The notes: generated by a model not told the origin, from the sequence alone. A stretch of DNA of 64,000 nucleotides from Oscillospiraceae bacterium (GCA_017445385.1 JAFSUG010000011.1:1-64000), one strand, 5' to 3'; positions 8,684 through 17,581 are shown, numbered from the stretch's first letter. A program made the numbers and translations.

Positions 8684-8717
8684 AATAGCCTCCGCGCTTC
8701 ATAATAATCCAAAATAC

Positions 8718-8746
8718 ATTATAACAGTTTATCCGCCGCGTTACAA
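8718..8746 (-). promoter_or_regulatory. Promoter for rlmB
   Basis: Minus-strand TTGTAA and TATAAT with a 17-base spacer, 35 bases upstream of the rlmB start codon. Confidence 0.7.
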
Positions 8747-8795
8747 CTAAAAACGCGGAAATCTCCGCCGAAATTCACAGAAATTTTACAGCGCA

Positions 8796-8838
8796 AAGCG
8801 CCGCATTCCTTGAAGCGGCGCTTTTTTTATGGTATGAT
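8796..8838 (+). promoter_or_regulatory. ftsH: Hairpin with T-run carrying the ftsH promoter
   Basis: AAGCGCCGC and GCGGCGCTT form a strong hairpin followed by seven Ts. Overlapping it, TTGAAG (8810-8815) and TATGAT (8833-8838) are 17 bases apart, making a promoter whose -35 lies in the hairpin. Reading ends 39 bases before the ftsH ATG. Confidence 0.6.
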
Positions 8839-8876
8839 GTGAAAAATGGTTTGAATTTCTCCCACAGGAGGTTTTT

Positions 8877-10802
8877 ATGAACGATCAAAACAACCGCAAC
8901 AACGACCGCCGGCCGGAAGGACGGCAGGGCAGAACGATCCTCGTGATCCTGCTTGCCGCGCTGCTTCTGACCGTTGTTCTCAATTCCATATTCAGCTCCG
9001 TTGCAAACGCCTATCAAACGGAGATCGACTATTCCGATTTCATTGAGATGCTGGAAAACGACGAGCTGGATTCCGTGCAGTTCCAGTCCGACCGCATCAT
9101 GATCCTGACGAAGGAAGAAGCGGCAAAGGAGCTGACCGCGCGGCAGACCTATTATACCGGCCTCATCGACAATCTGCCGCTGACCGGACTGACCGAGCAG
9201 CTCGAAGCGCACGGCGTTGAATACAGCGCGCACATCGAGGAAACGATGAGCCCCATCCTCTCGTTCATGCTGACGTGGGTGCTGCCGATCGCGGCGATGT
9301 ATCTGCTGTTCTCGCTGCTGATGAACTCCATGTCCAAGCGCATGGGCGGCGGCGGGCTCGGCGGCATCGGCAAGAGCCACGCAAAGGTCTATATGGAAAA
9401 AGAAACCGGCGTCACGTTCGAGGACGTTGCCGGCCAGGACGAGGCAAAGGAATCGCTCGTTGAGATCATCGATTTCCTGCACAACCCGAAAAAATATACC
9501 GATATCGGCGCGAAGCTGCCCAAGGGCGCACTGCTCGTCGGTTCGCCCGGCACGGGCAAAACGCTGATCGCCAAGGCGGTTGCCGGCGAAGCGAAGGTCC
9601 CGTTTTTCTCCATCTCCGGCTCGGACTTTGTTGAAATGTTCGTGGGCGTCGGCGCAAGCCGCGTGCGCGATCTGTTTGCCGACGCGCAGAAGGTTGCGCC
9701 GTGCATCATCTTCATTGACGAGATCGACGCCATCGGCCGCACGCGCGATTCCAAATTCGGCGGCAACGACGAGCGCGAGCAAACGCTCAACCAGCTCCTC
9801 GCGGAGATCGACGGCTTCGATTCCGGCAAGGGCGTTGTGATCCTTGCGGCAACGAACCGCCCCGAAATTCTCGATAAGGCGCTGCTGCGCGCCGGTCGTT
9901 TTGACCGCCGCATTGTTGTGGACCGTCCGAACCTTGCCGGCCGCTATCAAACGCTGCGCGTGCATACGAAAAACATCAAGCTCGCGGAAGACGTAGACCT
10001 GAACAAGATCGCGCAGGCAACGGCAGGCGCCGTCGGCGCGGATCTTGCGAACCTCGTGAACGAAGCCGCGCTGCGCGCCGTGCGCCACGGCAGAAAAACG
10101 GTCAACCAGGAGGACCTGCTCACCTCGTTTGAGGTCGTCATCGCAGGTACCGAGAAAAAGGGTACCGTCCTCACCGATACGGAAAAGCGCATCGTCGCCT
10201 ACCACGAGGTCGGTCATGCGCTCGTTGCCGCGATGCAGAAGCATACGCAGCCCGTTTCCAAAATCACGATCGTGCCGCATACCTCCGGCGCGCTCGGCTA
10301 TACGATGCAGATGCCGGAGGAGGAAAAGTTCCTCTCCTCAAAGGAAGAGCTGCTCACCGAGCTGCAAACGCTGCTCGGCGGCCGCGCCGCGGAGCAGACG
10401 GTCTTCGGCGTGCAGACCACCGGCGCGGCGAACGATATCGAGCGCGCAACCGATCTTGCGCGCAAGATGATCACGCAGTACGGTATGTCCGATAAATTCG
10501 GGCTGATGGCGCTGTCTACCGTTTCCAATCCGTATTTGGACGGCAGCACCATGATGAATTGCGCCGATGATACCGCCGCGCAGGCGGATGCCGAGATCAA
10601 GCAGCTTCTGGAAACCTGCTACGAGCAGGCAAAAGCCGTTTTGATCGAGAACCGCGCGCTGCTCGATGAGATCGCGCTGTATCTGCTGCAGAAGGAAACG
10701 ATCACCGGCGACGAGCTGATGGCGTTCGTGAATCATGATAAGCCGCAGCTTCCCGAAGGCGAAGAAGCTGCCGAAGAGAAAACCGAACAGACGGAGGAAT
10801 GA
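8877..10802 (+). CDS. ftsH: ATP-dependent zinc metalloprotease FtsH
   Basis: 641 aa. Two membrane helices (about 20-44 and 122-150) flank a ~75-residue outside domain. The AAA module follows: Walker A GSPGTGKT, Walker B IIFIDEID, and the second region of homology ending RAGRFDRR. The zinc protease site is HEVGHA with a downstream aspartate in the peptidase domain, and the tail is acidic. FtsH is a membrane hexamer that unfolds and degrades membrane and regulatory proteins. AGGAGG precedes the ATG. A radC-family gene follows after 6 bases. Confidence 0.97.
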   Translation: MNDQNNRNNDRRPEGRQGRTILVILLAALLLTVVLNSIFSSVANAYQTEIDYSDFIEMLENDELDSVQFQSDRIMILTKEEAAKELTARQTYYTGLIDNLPLTGLTEQLEAHGVEYSAHIEETMSPILSFMLTWVLPIAAMYLLFSLLMNSMSKRMGGGGLGGIGKSHAKVYMEKETGVTFEDVAGQDEAKESLVEIIDFLHNPKKYTDIGAKLPKGALLVGSPGTGKTLIAKAVAGEAKVPFFSISGSDFVEMFVGVGASRVRDLFADAQKVAPCIIFIDEIDAIGRTRDSKFGGNDEREQTLNQLLAEIDGFDSGKGVVILAATNRPEILDKALLRAGRFDRRIVVDRPNLAGRYQTLRVHTKNIKLAEDVDLNKIAQATAGAVGADLANLVNEAALRAVRHGRKTVNQEDLLTSFEVVIAGTEKKGTVLTDTEKRIVAYHEVGHALVAAMQKHTQPVSKITIVPHTSGALGYTMQMPEEEKFLSSKEELLTELQTLLGGRAAEQTVFGVQTTGAANDIERATDLARKMITQYGMSDKFGLMALSTVSNPYLDGSTMMNCADDTAAQADAEIKQLLETCYEQAKAVLIENRALLDEIALYLLQKETITGDELMAFVNHDKPQLPEGEEAAEEKTEQTEE

Positions 10803-10808
10803 TCCGCG

Positions 10809-11504
10809 TTGGAAACGCATCATGACGGTCACCGCAAGCGGCTGCGCCAGCGCTTTCGCGATGAAGGGCTTATGCACTTTGACGATCTGAATATTTTAGA
10901 GCTGCTGCTGTTTTACGTTCTGCCGCGCGTGGATACCAACCCCATCGCGCACGCGCTGATCGACCGTTTCGGTTCGCTTCCGGCAGTGCTGGAGGCGCCT
11001 GTGGAGGATCTTGCCGCCGTTCCCGGCCTCGGCGAAAATGCCGCCGTGTTCTTGCATCTGTTTCCGGAGGTTGCAAAACGCTACCTGCGCGATTGCAACG
11101 CACCGGGAGAGATTCTCAACACGTCCGAAAAATGTGGCAAATATTTGATCCCGTATTTTTTAGCGGCGCGCAACGAGATGGTCTATCTGCTCTGCCTCGA
11201 TTCCAAGTGTAAGGCGCTCGGCTGTTATCTGCTGCACGAGGGCAGCGTAAATAACGCCGCGATCTCTATGCGAAAGGTCGTTGATCTTGCGCTGCGGTGC
11301 AACGCAACGTCCGTTGTGCTCGCGCATAACCATACAAGCGGCATTGCACTGCCGTCCGTTGAAGATCGCGCAACAACGCAGGCTGTCTGGACGGCGCTGA
11401 ACGCCGTGGGCATTCCGCTTGTGGATCATATCGTCGTTGCCGGAAACGACTTCGTTTCCCTCTCGGACGATGGCTTTTTCGATACGCTCCAAAACGGATA
11501 TTAA
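10809..11504 (+). CDS. radC: RadC/JAB-domain DNA repair family protein
   Basis: 231 aa from a TTG start at 10809 with GGAGG (inside the end of ftsH) nine bases before. The N-terminal half carries helix-hairpin-helix-like segments (AAVPGLGENAAVF). The C-terminal JAB domain has the metal ligands HNHTSG and a downstream D of the JAMM motif (DHIVVAG). RadC proteins are named for DNA repair but their activity is unproven. The start is supported because the METHHDGHRKRLRQRF opening matches the clostridial family. Confidence 0.85.
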   Translation: METHHDGHRKRLRQRFRDEGLMHFDDLNILELLLFYVLPRVDTNPIAHALIDRFGSLPAVLEAPVEDLAAVPGLGENAAVFLHLFPEVAKRYLRDCNAPGEILNTSEKCGKYLIPYFLAARNEMVYLLCLDSKCKALGCYLLHEGSVNNAAISMRKVVDLALRCNATSVVLAHNHTSGIALPSVEDRATTQAVWTALNAVGIPLVDHIVVAGNDFVSLSDDGFFDTLQNGY

Positions 11505-11541
11505 AAACTGCATTGCAAGGAAGCCTTGCAATGCAGTTTTT
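11503..11541. terminator. Bidirectional terminator
   Basis: A 16-base-pair stem (ACTGCATTGCAAGG with its complement) with A-run before and T-run after separates the radC-family gene from the minus-strand ABC transporter genes. Confidence 0.9.
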
Positions 11542-12332
11542 TACGTTAAAAGCATCCGGTCGTTATCGAGCGCCTTGCCGCTTGCCTCGCGGAAGCGGTC
11601 AAGCAGATCGCTGACCGTCAGCGCTTTGCGCTGCTCGCCGGCAACGTCATAGATAATTCTGCCGCGGTCCATCATGATCGTGCGGCTGCCGAGCTCCAGT
11701 GCCGACGCCATGTTGTGCGTGATCATCAGGCAGGTGAGCTTTTGCTCGGAAACGATGCGCATCGTCAGATCAAGCACCTTTTCCGCCGTTGCGGGGTCAA
11801 GCGCCGCCGTATGCTCATCGAGCAGCAGCAGCTTCGGCGGATTGATCGTTGCCATCATCAGCGTCAGCGCCTGGCGTTGGCCGCCCGAAAGCAGCCCGAC
11901 CGGCTGCTGCATACGGTCTTCGAGCCCCATTCCCAGAAGCGCGAGCTTCTCGCGGAAAAGCTTTCTGTCGCTTCGGGAGATCGGAGAGAGCCATCCGCCG
12001 TGGCCTGCGGCAAGCGCGAGGTTTTCCTCGATGCTCATGCCCGGCGCGGTGCCGCGCATCGGGTCCTGAAACAGCCGCCCGATGCTGCGCGCGCGCTGAT
12101 GCTCCGGCATCAGCGTTACGTCCTTGCCGTCCAGCACGATGCTGCCGGTATCGGTCATAAAACTGCCGCAGATCGCGTTAAAGAGCGTGGATTTTCCGGC
12201 GCCGTTCGCGCCGATGATCGAGATGAAATCGCCGTCCGCAACGGAAAGGGAAAGATCGTCCAGCGCGAGCTTGGCGTTGACTGTTCCGGGGTTAAACGTT
12301 TTGGAAAGATGCGAAAGCTCCAGCATCAGCAA
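11541..12332 (-). CDS. ABC transporter ATP-binding protein (tryptophan-type)
   Basis: 263 aa. Walker A is GANGAGKST, signature LLSGGQRQA, Walker B LLLLDEHTA and H-loop MITHN. It belongs to the ATPase group paired with the COG4120 permease and COG2984 binding proteins. The glutamate usual after Walker B is present (DEH). Its start overlaps the permease stop by a few bases, and the three genes form one minus-strand operon behind a Trp T-box, so it likely powers tryptophan or indole-compound uptake. Confidence 0.88.
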   Translation of the reverse strand: MLMLELSHLSKTFNPGTVNAKLALDDLSLSVADGDFISIIGANGAGKSTLFNAICGSFMTDTGSIVLDGKDVTLMPEHQRARSIGRLFQDPMRGTAPGMSIEENLALAAGHGGWLSPISRSDRKLFREKLALLGMGLEDRMQQPVGLLSGGQRQALTLMMATINPPKLLLLDEHTAALDPATAEKVLDLTMRIVSEQKLTCLMITHNMASALELGSRTIMMDRGRIIYDVAGEQRKALTVSDLLDRFREASGKALDNDRMLLT

Positions 12333-13261
12333 TCACCCCGCTTTCTCGCGTGCGCGAATCTCCGTTTCAGCGCCGGGAACTGGCTGCGCAGATACGGCGC
12401 GGAAATCGCAATTACAACGATGACCGCCGAAACGAGCTTCAGCATGAAGCCCGGCATTTTCAGCCGCAGCGCAACGGTATAAACAAGCTGGAAAATCAGC
12501 GAGCCGATCACCGCGCCGATCGCGCGCAGCGGGATTTTCCCTCTGCCCGCGAACGTGCCGCCGATCAGCAGCGACGCCAGCGCAACCGTGACCATGCCCG
12601 AGCCGATGTTCACGTCAACCGACTTTTGCGACTGCGCAAGCAGGCAGCCGGAAAGCGCGGTGATCGCGCCGGAGATCACAAGCCCGACTGTGGTTGTAAC
12701 GCGCGGATCGATCGAAGACGCGCGCACCATATCCGGGTTGTTGCCCGTGGCGCGGATGGAAAGTCCCATGCGCGTGCGCAGAAACAGGCTCAAAAACACA
12801 ATCACAAGCGCAACCGCCGCAAGCGCGATGAAAAGCGTTGTGTAGATGCCGAGCGGCGAAGGCCCGATCAGCGCGCGAAGCTGCGTGAAAACAGTCGGCG
12901 TTTTGATCATGTTGAGCTGCGCTTTGTTGTTTGTAATCAGCAGGTTGATCGAGTATAACCCGGTATTGACGATGATGCCTGCCAGCAGGCTGTTCACGCC
13001 CATGCGCGTTTGCAGCGTCGCCGTGATAAGGCCGGAGAGCATGCCGGCGCACATCGCCGCAGGAATCGCAAGATACGGATGCCCGGAAATCGCAACCACC
13101 GCGCCCGTAACCGCGCCGAGCGTAAAGCAGCCGTCGGTGCTCAGATCGCAAACGCCGAGCATCGTGTAGCTCAGAAACAGCGACAGCACAACCAGCGCGT
13201 TTATAAGGCCGAGTTCAGCCGTTGTTTGCAGCATGGAAAAAATCGGAGGCATTCGTCTCAC
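12326..13261 (-). CDS. ABC transporter permease (tryptophan-type)
   Basis: 311 aa with eight or nine hydrophobic segments and the pattern of the branched-chain/ribose-like permease fold: ARAFAR-free, but with GLSIRATGNNPDMVRASSID as the cytoplasmic coupling loop and LLIGGTFAGRGKIPLRAIGA near the end. This places it in the COG4120 permease group. It sits between the binding-protein gene (191 bases upstream, with a dispersed repeat between) and the ATPase gene, which it overlaps. Confidence 0.85.
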   Translation of the reverse strand: MRRMPPIFSMLQTTAELGLINALVVLSLFLSYTMLGVCDLSTDGCFTLGAVTGAVVAISGHPYLAIPAAMCAGMLSGLITATLQTRMGVNSLLAGIIVNTGLYSINLLITNNKAQLNMIKTPTVFTQLRALIGPSPLGIYTTLFIALAAVALVIVFLSLFLRTRMGLSIRATGNNPDMVRASSIDPRVTTTVGLVISGAITALSGCLLAQSQKSVDVNIGSGMVTVALASLLIGGTFAGRGKIPLRAIGAVIGSLIFQLVYTVALRLKMPGFMLKLVSAVIVVIAISAPYLRSQFPALKRRFAHARKRGDC

Positions 13262-13288
13262 TTCCTTTCATTTTGCGTCATCCCCCAG

Positions 13289-13435
13289 CCTCCCCTCGTC
13301 AGGGGAGGCGGCTGCGGCGGAGCCGCAGCCGGAGGAGTCGTCTTGTTTTTTTCGAAACTGCTCTCTTGCGGCAGATTGTCTACCCCTCAGTCAGCTTCGC
13401 TGCCAGCTCCCCTCTCAAGGGGCGCTATTGGTGCG
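13289..13435. repeat. Dispersed hairpin repeat, family R1, copy 1
   Basis: Starts with the palindrome CCTCCCCTcgtcAGGGGAGG, contains GGCTGCGGCGGAGCCGCAGCC and TCAGTCAGCTTCGCTG, and ends in CCTCTCAAGGGG plus GGTGCG. A second copy with the same order lies at 21271-21388. This one sits inside the transporter operon, between the binding-protein gene and the permease gene. Confidence 0.8.
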
Positions 13436-13451
13436 GTACAAGATCGAAAAA

Positions 13452-14501
13452 TCAGAAGCTCTCCGCCGTCTGGATCGGCTGCACCTGCGTGCAGTACGGC
13501 GCAAACGCCGCGGCAATCGTATCGTAGTCGAAGCCGATCGCGTCGCAGGTTTCGGTGTTGATGGTGGCAGTGCCGTTATCGAACGTCTTTACGGGCGTTT
13601 GCGCCGGATTCAGTCCGTTCACGAGGATGTCCGCAACCATGTCCGCCGTCTCTCTGCCGAGGTTGGCGTAGTCAACGCCGTAGCCGAGGAACGCGCCGTT
13701 CAGCGCGAAGGAGTCCGCGCCGGTGTAGTGGGGGATGCCGGCTTCGGCAAACGCTTCATAGATGGAAAGCTCCGCCGTCATAACGGTGTTGTCGGTCGGG
13801 GTGAAGACCGCGTCAACGCCGTCGGTTATCAGCGTGTCGGCTGCAAGCTGCACTTCCGAAACGTTCGTGCCGGTGGCTTCCACGTAGGCAACGCCCTTTT
13901 CTTCCAGATATGCCTTCGCGTCCGCGATGGCGGTGGTGGAGGCATCCTGTCCCGCGTCATAGAGCAGGCCGATGGTCTTCGCTTCGGGGTTTGCCGCAAA
14001 AATCAGGTTGAAGATTGCCGCAGTATCGAGCGCGTCGGACGTACCGGTGACGTTTGCGCCCGGCGCATCCATCGAAGCAACCAGCTCCGTGGAGATTGGA
14101 TCGGAAACAGCCGCAAAAACAACGGGGATGCCGTTTTCTTCCGTTGCCGCCTGCATCGCCATCGCAACGGGCGTCGCAACGCCAACCATCAGATCGACCT
14201 TGTCGGCAATGAAGCCGGCGATGATCTGGTTCATAACCGCAGCGTCCGCGTTGCAGTTGTCGTATTCGATTTCAAAGGTCACGCCCAGCTCTTCGCCGAG
14301 CTCGGCAAGGCGGTCTTCCACGTTCTCAACGATCTGGTTGAGCGAAGCGTCGTCAACGTAGTTGCAGATGCCGACTTTATAAACGGCGGCCTCGGTCGTT
14401 TCCGGCGTGGTGGTTTCTTCCGTTGTTTCCGGTGCTTCGCCGCAGGCTGCCAGCCCAAGCACAAGCGCGAGGATCAAGAAAATGCTCATCAGTTTTTTCA
14501 T
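13452..14501 (-). CDS. trpX: Tryptophan ABC transporter substrate-binding lipoprotein
   Basis: 349 aa. The N-terminus is a lipoprotein signal (MKKL, hydrophobic core, lipobox LAAC at ~17-20) followed by a Glu/Thr-rich linker. The rest is a two-lobed periplasmic-binding fold of the COG2984 type (VGICNYVDDASLNQIVENV, then GVATPVAMAMQAATEENGIPVVFAAVSDP and the hinge GLLYDAGQ). Transcription starts behind a T-box whose specifier is UGG, which supports tryptophan as ligand. GGAAG lies upstream of the ATG. Confidence 0.85.
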   Translation of the reverse strand: MKKLMSIFLILALVLGLAACGEAPETTEETTTPETTEAAVYKVGICNYVDDASLNQIVENVEDRLAELGEELGVTFEIEYDNCNADAAVMNQIIAGFIADKVDLMVGVATPVAMAMQAATEENGIPVVFAAVSDPISTELVASMDAPGANVTGTSDALDTAAIFNLIFAANPEAKTIGLLYDAGQDASTTAIADAKAYLEEKGVAYVEATGTNVSEVQLAADTLITDGVDAVFTPTDNTVMTAELSIYEAFAEAGIPHYTGADSFALNGAFLGYGVDYANLGRETADMVADILVNGLNPAQTPVKTFDNGTATINTETCDAIGFDYDTIAAAFAPYCTQVQPIQTAESF

Positions 14502-14540
14502 GGGAGTCTTCCTTTCTTCATCGGTTGGTTTGGTTTCATA

Positions 14541-14618
14541 TTAAATAGTATATGCTTTTTTCTGAATTTCGTCTTTTGTTTTCGGCGCGGTGCGCCATCG
14601 CTTTGTTCTTTGCATCAT
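14541..14618 (-). CDS. Small ORF (25 aa) between the T-box and the binding-protein gene
   Basis: ATG ATG at 14618 follows AAAGGAGGACGCT, the best ribosome site in this region. The basic peptide MMQRTKRWRTAPKTKDEIQKK plus four residues ends 39 bases before the binding-protein start. It has a single tryptophan. It could be a genuine small protein or a translated spacer that primes the downstream gene. No relative is known to me. Confidence 0.45.
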   Translation of the reverse strand: MMQRTKRWRTAPKTKDEIQKKAYTI

Positions 14619-14637
14619 AGCGTCCTCCTTTGAAAAC

Positions 14638-14903
14638 AAAAAATCCTGCCCCTGCATTGCTGCTGGGACAGGATGAAATCCTGCGGTGCCACCCGGCTTG
14701 ACGCGCCTTGCGCGCCCTCTCTTGCGTACTTGCATACGCCGGCTTTGCTCACGGAGAGCCGCTCCGTCTTACATACTCCGGCTTGCGCCGTTTCCGCTTG
14801 CCCTCGGAAGCCCATTCGGTTCCACGCTTTCTGCCGCACTCTCAGCGCCGGCGGCTCTCTGGAAGAAAGGTTTGTGAAACGTACTCACGCTTCGTCAATG
14901 GTT
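14638..14903 (-). promoter_or_regulatory. T-box riboswitch, tryptophan specific
   Basis: The antiterminator T-box sequence CCGGGTGGCACCGCAGG is clear on the minus strand (14679-14695). Upstream, stem I contains the conserved CAGAGAGCCG and the loop GAATGGGC, where the specifier triplet UGG (14812-14814) reads tryptophan. Downstream, ATCCTGtCCC and GGGGCAGGAT form the terminator ending in six Us. When uncharged tRNA-Trp is abundant, antitermination turns the tryptophan transporter on. Confidence 0.92.
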
Positions 14904-14909
14904 TACCGC

Positions 14910-14938
14910 ATCATAGCATAGGTTTTTTGTTTTGTCAA
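14910..14938 (-). promoter_or_regulatory. Consensus promoter for the T-box transcript
   Basis: Minus-strand TTGACA and TATGAT, 17-base spacer, about 8 bases before the start of the T-box leader. Confidence 0.88.
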
Positions 14939-15383
14939 CGATTTGCGAAAAATTTTCTTGCCTTGTTTCGCTATGCGTTCCGTCGTTTTTGGCGGTTTGG
15001 CGCATCGCTTGCCGCCAAGTCCATATCTTGTGGTTTCTTATCGGCGCAAACCCAAGTACCAAGCGGCTTTGCGTCCCCGCCGCTCCATTGTCTCAAATTG
15101 AGAAAACAACGCACGATTTGAGAATTTCTCATTTTGGGCGTGAGAATTTCCATTTATTGGCATTTCGTTCGTGAAATTGCACAACCCATCTGTCGAGAAA
15201 CTGGATAAAAAGCAGATAAATCGGATCAAGAGGCGCGAAACACAAAATGAGAGTTGTTTTTTTATTCTATTAGAAATAAAATAACATCGTGGAGAAAGTC
15301 CGTTTTTACGCGGACAGCGGCGCATCCGCGCCAAAAAACACCAGTTCTGCGGCAGCGTGCCGCAAGAGAGGATGATTACCGCA
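14939..15383. promoter_or_regulatory. Divergent intergenic region with repeated palindromes and a promoter
   Basis: About 445 bases with no convincing gene. TCTCAAATTGAGA (15091-15103), TGAGAATTTCTCA (15119-15131) and the half copy TGAGAATTTCC (15141-15151) look like operator repeats. A plus-strand promoter fits at 15254-15282 (TTGTTT, 17 bases, TAAAAT), about 100 bases before the sugar permease gene. The rest is unexplained. Confidence 0.45.
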
Positions 15384-16367
15384 ATGAAGAACACGCAAGC
15401 ACCGCAGGAAGTCGTCGTTACCGGTACAGCGACTCCCGCACCGCGCAAAAGTCCGTTCGTTCGGAAGTTCCAGCGCGATTGGCAGCTGCATCTGCTGATG
15501 CTCCTTCCGCTGATCTGGCTGCTGATTTTCAAGTACTATCCGATGTACGGCGCGCAGATCGCCTTCCGTAACTACCGCGCGAGAGCCGGTATCTGGGGTT
15601 CCGAATGGGTTGGCCTGAAATGGTTCAAGCGCTTCTGGACTTCGCCCGATTTTGCGAAGATCCTGCTCAACACGATCATTCTTGCCGCGTATTCGCTGTT
15701 TATCACGTTCCCCCTGCCGATCATTTTCGCGCTGATGCTGAACGTGGTCCGCAACGAGAAGTTCAAGAAGTTCACCCAGACCATGACCTACATACCGCAC
15801 TTTATCTCGGTCGTCGTCCTGGTTGCAATTCTGAACCAGGTCCTCAGCCCGGTCAACGGTCTGTACGGCTCGATCTACCGCCTGTTCGGCGGCGAGGGTT
15901 ACCCAACGGATATCCGATCCAGCGCGTCTGCGTTCCGCCATCTGTACGTTTGGTCGGCAGTCTGGCAGCAGCTCGGCTGGAACAGTATCATTTATCTTGC
16001 TTCGCTGTCGTCCGTTTCCAACGATCTGCACGAAGCCGCGCAGCTTGACGGCGCAAGCCGCTGGAAGCGCGTGATCCACGTGGATCTGCCCACCATCATC
16101 CCGACGCTCGGCATCATGCTGATCCTCCGCTGCGGACACATCCTGTCCATCGGCTTCGAGAAGGTCTTCCTGATGCAGAACAGCCTGAACCTCACGAAGT
16201 CCGAAGTGATTTCGACTTACGTTTATAAAAAAGGTCTTCAGGATACGAACGGCTTCTCCTTCGGTACCGCCGTTGACCTGTTCAACTCGATCGTCAACTG
16301 TATCTTGCTGCTGACTGTTAACTGGATCTCCAAAAAAGCGAGCAAGGATGAAGTCAGCCTGTTCTAA
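15384..16367 (+). CDS. Sugar ABC transporter permease, LplB/UgpA-like
   Basis: 327 aa from the ATG at 15384; GAGAGG lies ~12 bases before, and an ATG at 15372 is the alternative. Six hydrophobic segments follow a basic N-terminal tail. The permease coupling motif EAAQLDGASRWKRVIHVDLP is intact. The protein matches the LplB group that imports complex or uronate-type oligosaccharides. It is followed 14 bases later by its LplC-type partner. No binding protein or ATPase is next to it, so it must share these from elsewhere. Confidence 0.9.
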   Translation: MKNTQAPQEVVVTGTATPAPRKSPFVRKFQRDWQLHLLMLLPLIWLLIFKYYPMYGAQIAFRNYRARAGIWGSEWVGLKWFKRFWTSPDFAKILLNTIILAAYSLFITFPLPIIFALMLNVVRNEKFKKFTQTMTYIPHFISVVVLVAILNQVLSPVNGLYGSIYRLFGGEGYPTDIRSSASAFRHLYVWSAVWQQLGWNSIIYLASLSSVSNDLHEAAQLDGASRWKRVIHVDLPTIIPTLGIMLILRCGHILSIGFEKVFLMQNSLNLTKSEVISTYVYKKGLQDTNGFSFGTAVDLFNSIVNCILLLTVNWISKKASKDEVSLF

Positions 16368-16381
16368 GGAGGTGCGCACGA

Positions 16382-17320
16382 ATGGCAAATAACGCAAAGG
16401 CCATTGCGGCCGCCGAAAAGAAAGTATCGAACAAGATCGGCTTGAGCCGCGAAGATAAGATCATGTATACCGTGGTCAACATCATCGTGTGCCTGCTGCT
16501 TCTCATCATCATCTATCCCGTTATTTTCGTTGTGTCCAGCTCGTTCTCGTCCGGCAACGCAGTTTCCTCCGGTCGTGTCCTGCTGTGGCCGGTTGAGCCG
16601 AGTGTCGTCGGTTACGATATCGTGTTCCATTACCGCACCGTTTGGAGCGGCTTCGCAAATACGATTTTCTATACCGTTGTCGGTACCGCATGGAACCTGT
16701 TTATGACTACGCTGGCAGCATATCCGCTGTCGCGCAGAAATTTCCAGGGCCGCGGCATCTACATGACGCTCTTCACAATCACGATGTTCTTCAGCGGCGG
16801 CGTGATTCCGCACTACCTGCTGATGGTCAAACTCGGCCTGACGAACTCCCGCTGGGCGCTCGTCATCCCCGGCGCGATCAACGTGCATAACATGATCATC
16901 ATGCGCACGTTCTTCCGCAACAGCATCCCCGGCGAGCTTCAGGAAGCCGCGATGCTCGATGGCTGCAGCGATATCCGCTATCTGCTCCAGATCGTCCTTC
17001 CGCTTTCCAAGGCGGTTATGTCCGTCCTTCTGCTGTACTACGCAGTCGGCCACTGGAACGCATACTACGGCGCGTTGCTGTACCTGCGTGATGAGATGAA
17101 GTTCCCGCTGCAGCTGATCCTCCGCACGATCCTGATCGCGTCCACTTCCACCGACCTTACGCAGATCGAATCCTCGTCTGCGCAGGAAGCGGCAAAGTCC
17201 GCCGGCGAAGCGATGCGCTACGCGCTGATCGTTGTTTCGACCGCGCCGATCCTGGTTGTGTATCCGTGGATCCAGAAGTACTTCGAAAAGGGCGTTATGA
17301 TCGGTTCCGTCAAGGGCTGA
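16382..17320 (+). CDS. Carbohydrate ABC transporter permease, LplC/YtcP-like
   Basis: 312 aa, preceded by AAGGAGG. Six membrane segments after a ~35-residue cytoplasmic tail. The coupling loop reads ELQEAAMLDGCSDIRYLLQIVLP, the usual EAA motif. The C-terminus ends in YFEKGVMIGSVKG, a pattern typical of this permease class. It pairs with the LplB-like protein to form the membrane channel; substrate cannot be told. Confidence 0.92.
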   Translation: MANNAKAIAAAEKKVSNKIGLSREDKIMYTVVNIIVCLLLLIIIYPVIFVVSSSFSSGNAVSSGRVLLWPVEPSVVGYDIVFHYRTVWSGFANTIFYTVVGTAWNLFMTTLAAYPLSRRNFQGRGIYMTLFTITMFFSGGVIPHYLLMVKLGLTNSRWALVIPGAINVHNMIIMRTFFRNSIPGELQEAAMLDGCSDIRYLLQIVLPLSKAVMSVLLLYYAVGHWNAYYGALLYLRDEMKFPLQLILRTILIASTSTDLTQIESSSAQEAAKSAGEAMRYALIVVSTAPILVVYPWIQKYFEKGVMIGSVKG

Positions 17321-17344
17321 TCCCCGAACGAAATACAGCATTAC

Positions 17345-17376
17345 AAAACCCCACTGCTTTTGGCAGTGGGGTTTTT
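17345..17376 (+). terminator. Terminator after the sugar permease genes
   Basis: AAAACCCCACTGC and GCAGTGGGG pair around a TTTT loop and are followed by five Ts, 25 bases after the stop. Confidence 0.9.
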
Positions 17377-17387
17377 CAGCTTTCCGC

Positions 17388-17417
17388 GTAGGGCGCGATG
17401 CCCTCATTGCGCCGCGC
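17388..17417. repeat. Partial copy of dispersed repeat R2
   Basis: GTAGGGCGCGATG followed by CATTGCGCCGCG equals the left arm of the two full copies at 18410-18492 and 38674-38753. Only half is present. Confidence 0.65.
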
Positions 17418-17419
17418 TA

Positions 17420-17581
17420 TTACACGTCCATTGACAAAACAGCTTCTTCCGCTTCCTGCTGCGCCGCAATTAAAATAGAAAGCGCTTTTTCTTCGTCGCC
17501 ATTCTCCAGCGCATCTGTTGCATCGGCGACTCTGGCAAATAAGCGAATATAGATCGTTTTATAGTTCTGTTGCTCGTTCAT
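17420..17581 (-). CDS. Small acidic helical protein, copy A of a two-member family
   Basis: 53 aa, all predicted helix: an N-terminal YKTIYIRLFARVADATD helix, then ENGDEEKALSILIAAQQ and EAEEAVLSM. It has AATTTGGAGGAATT before the ATG. A paralogue with the same frame and length lies at 28128-28283 (shared ENGxEEKALSILI and AQxEAEEA). Each copy is directly preceded by the same terminator-ended leader RNA, so expression is probably controlled by readthrough. No function is known to me. Confidence 0.75.
   Translation of the reverse strand: MNEQQNYKTIYIRLFARVADATDALENGDEEKALSILIAAQQEAEEAVLSMDV

Noticed and set aside
13233-14633. 466-aa plus-strand ORF over the tryptophan-binding protein gene and repeat R1
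   Set aside because: The minus strand carries a lipoprotein signal, binding-protein fold and T-box; the plus frame shows none.
14708-15121. Plus-strand 137-aa ORF over the T-box region
   Set aside because: The minus strand holds a complete promoter and T-box; this ORF has no domain or ribosome site.
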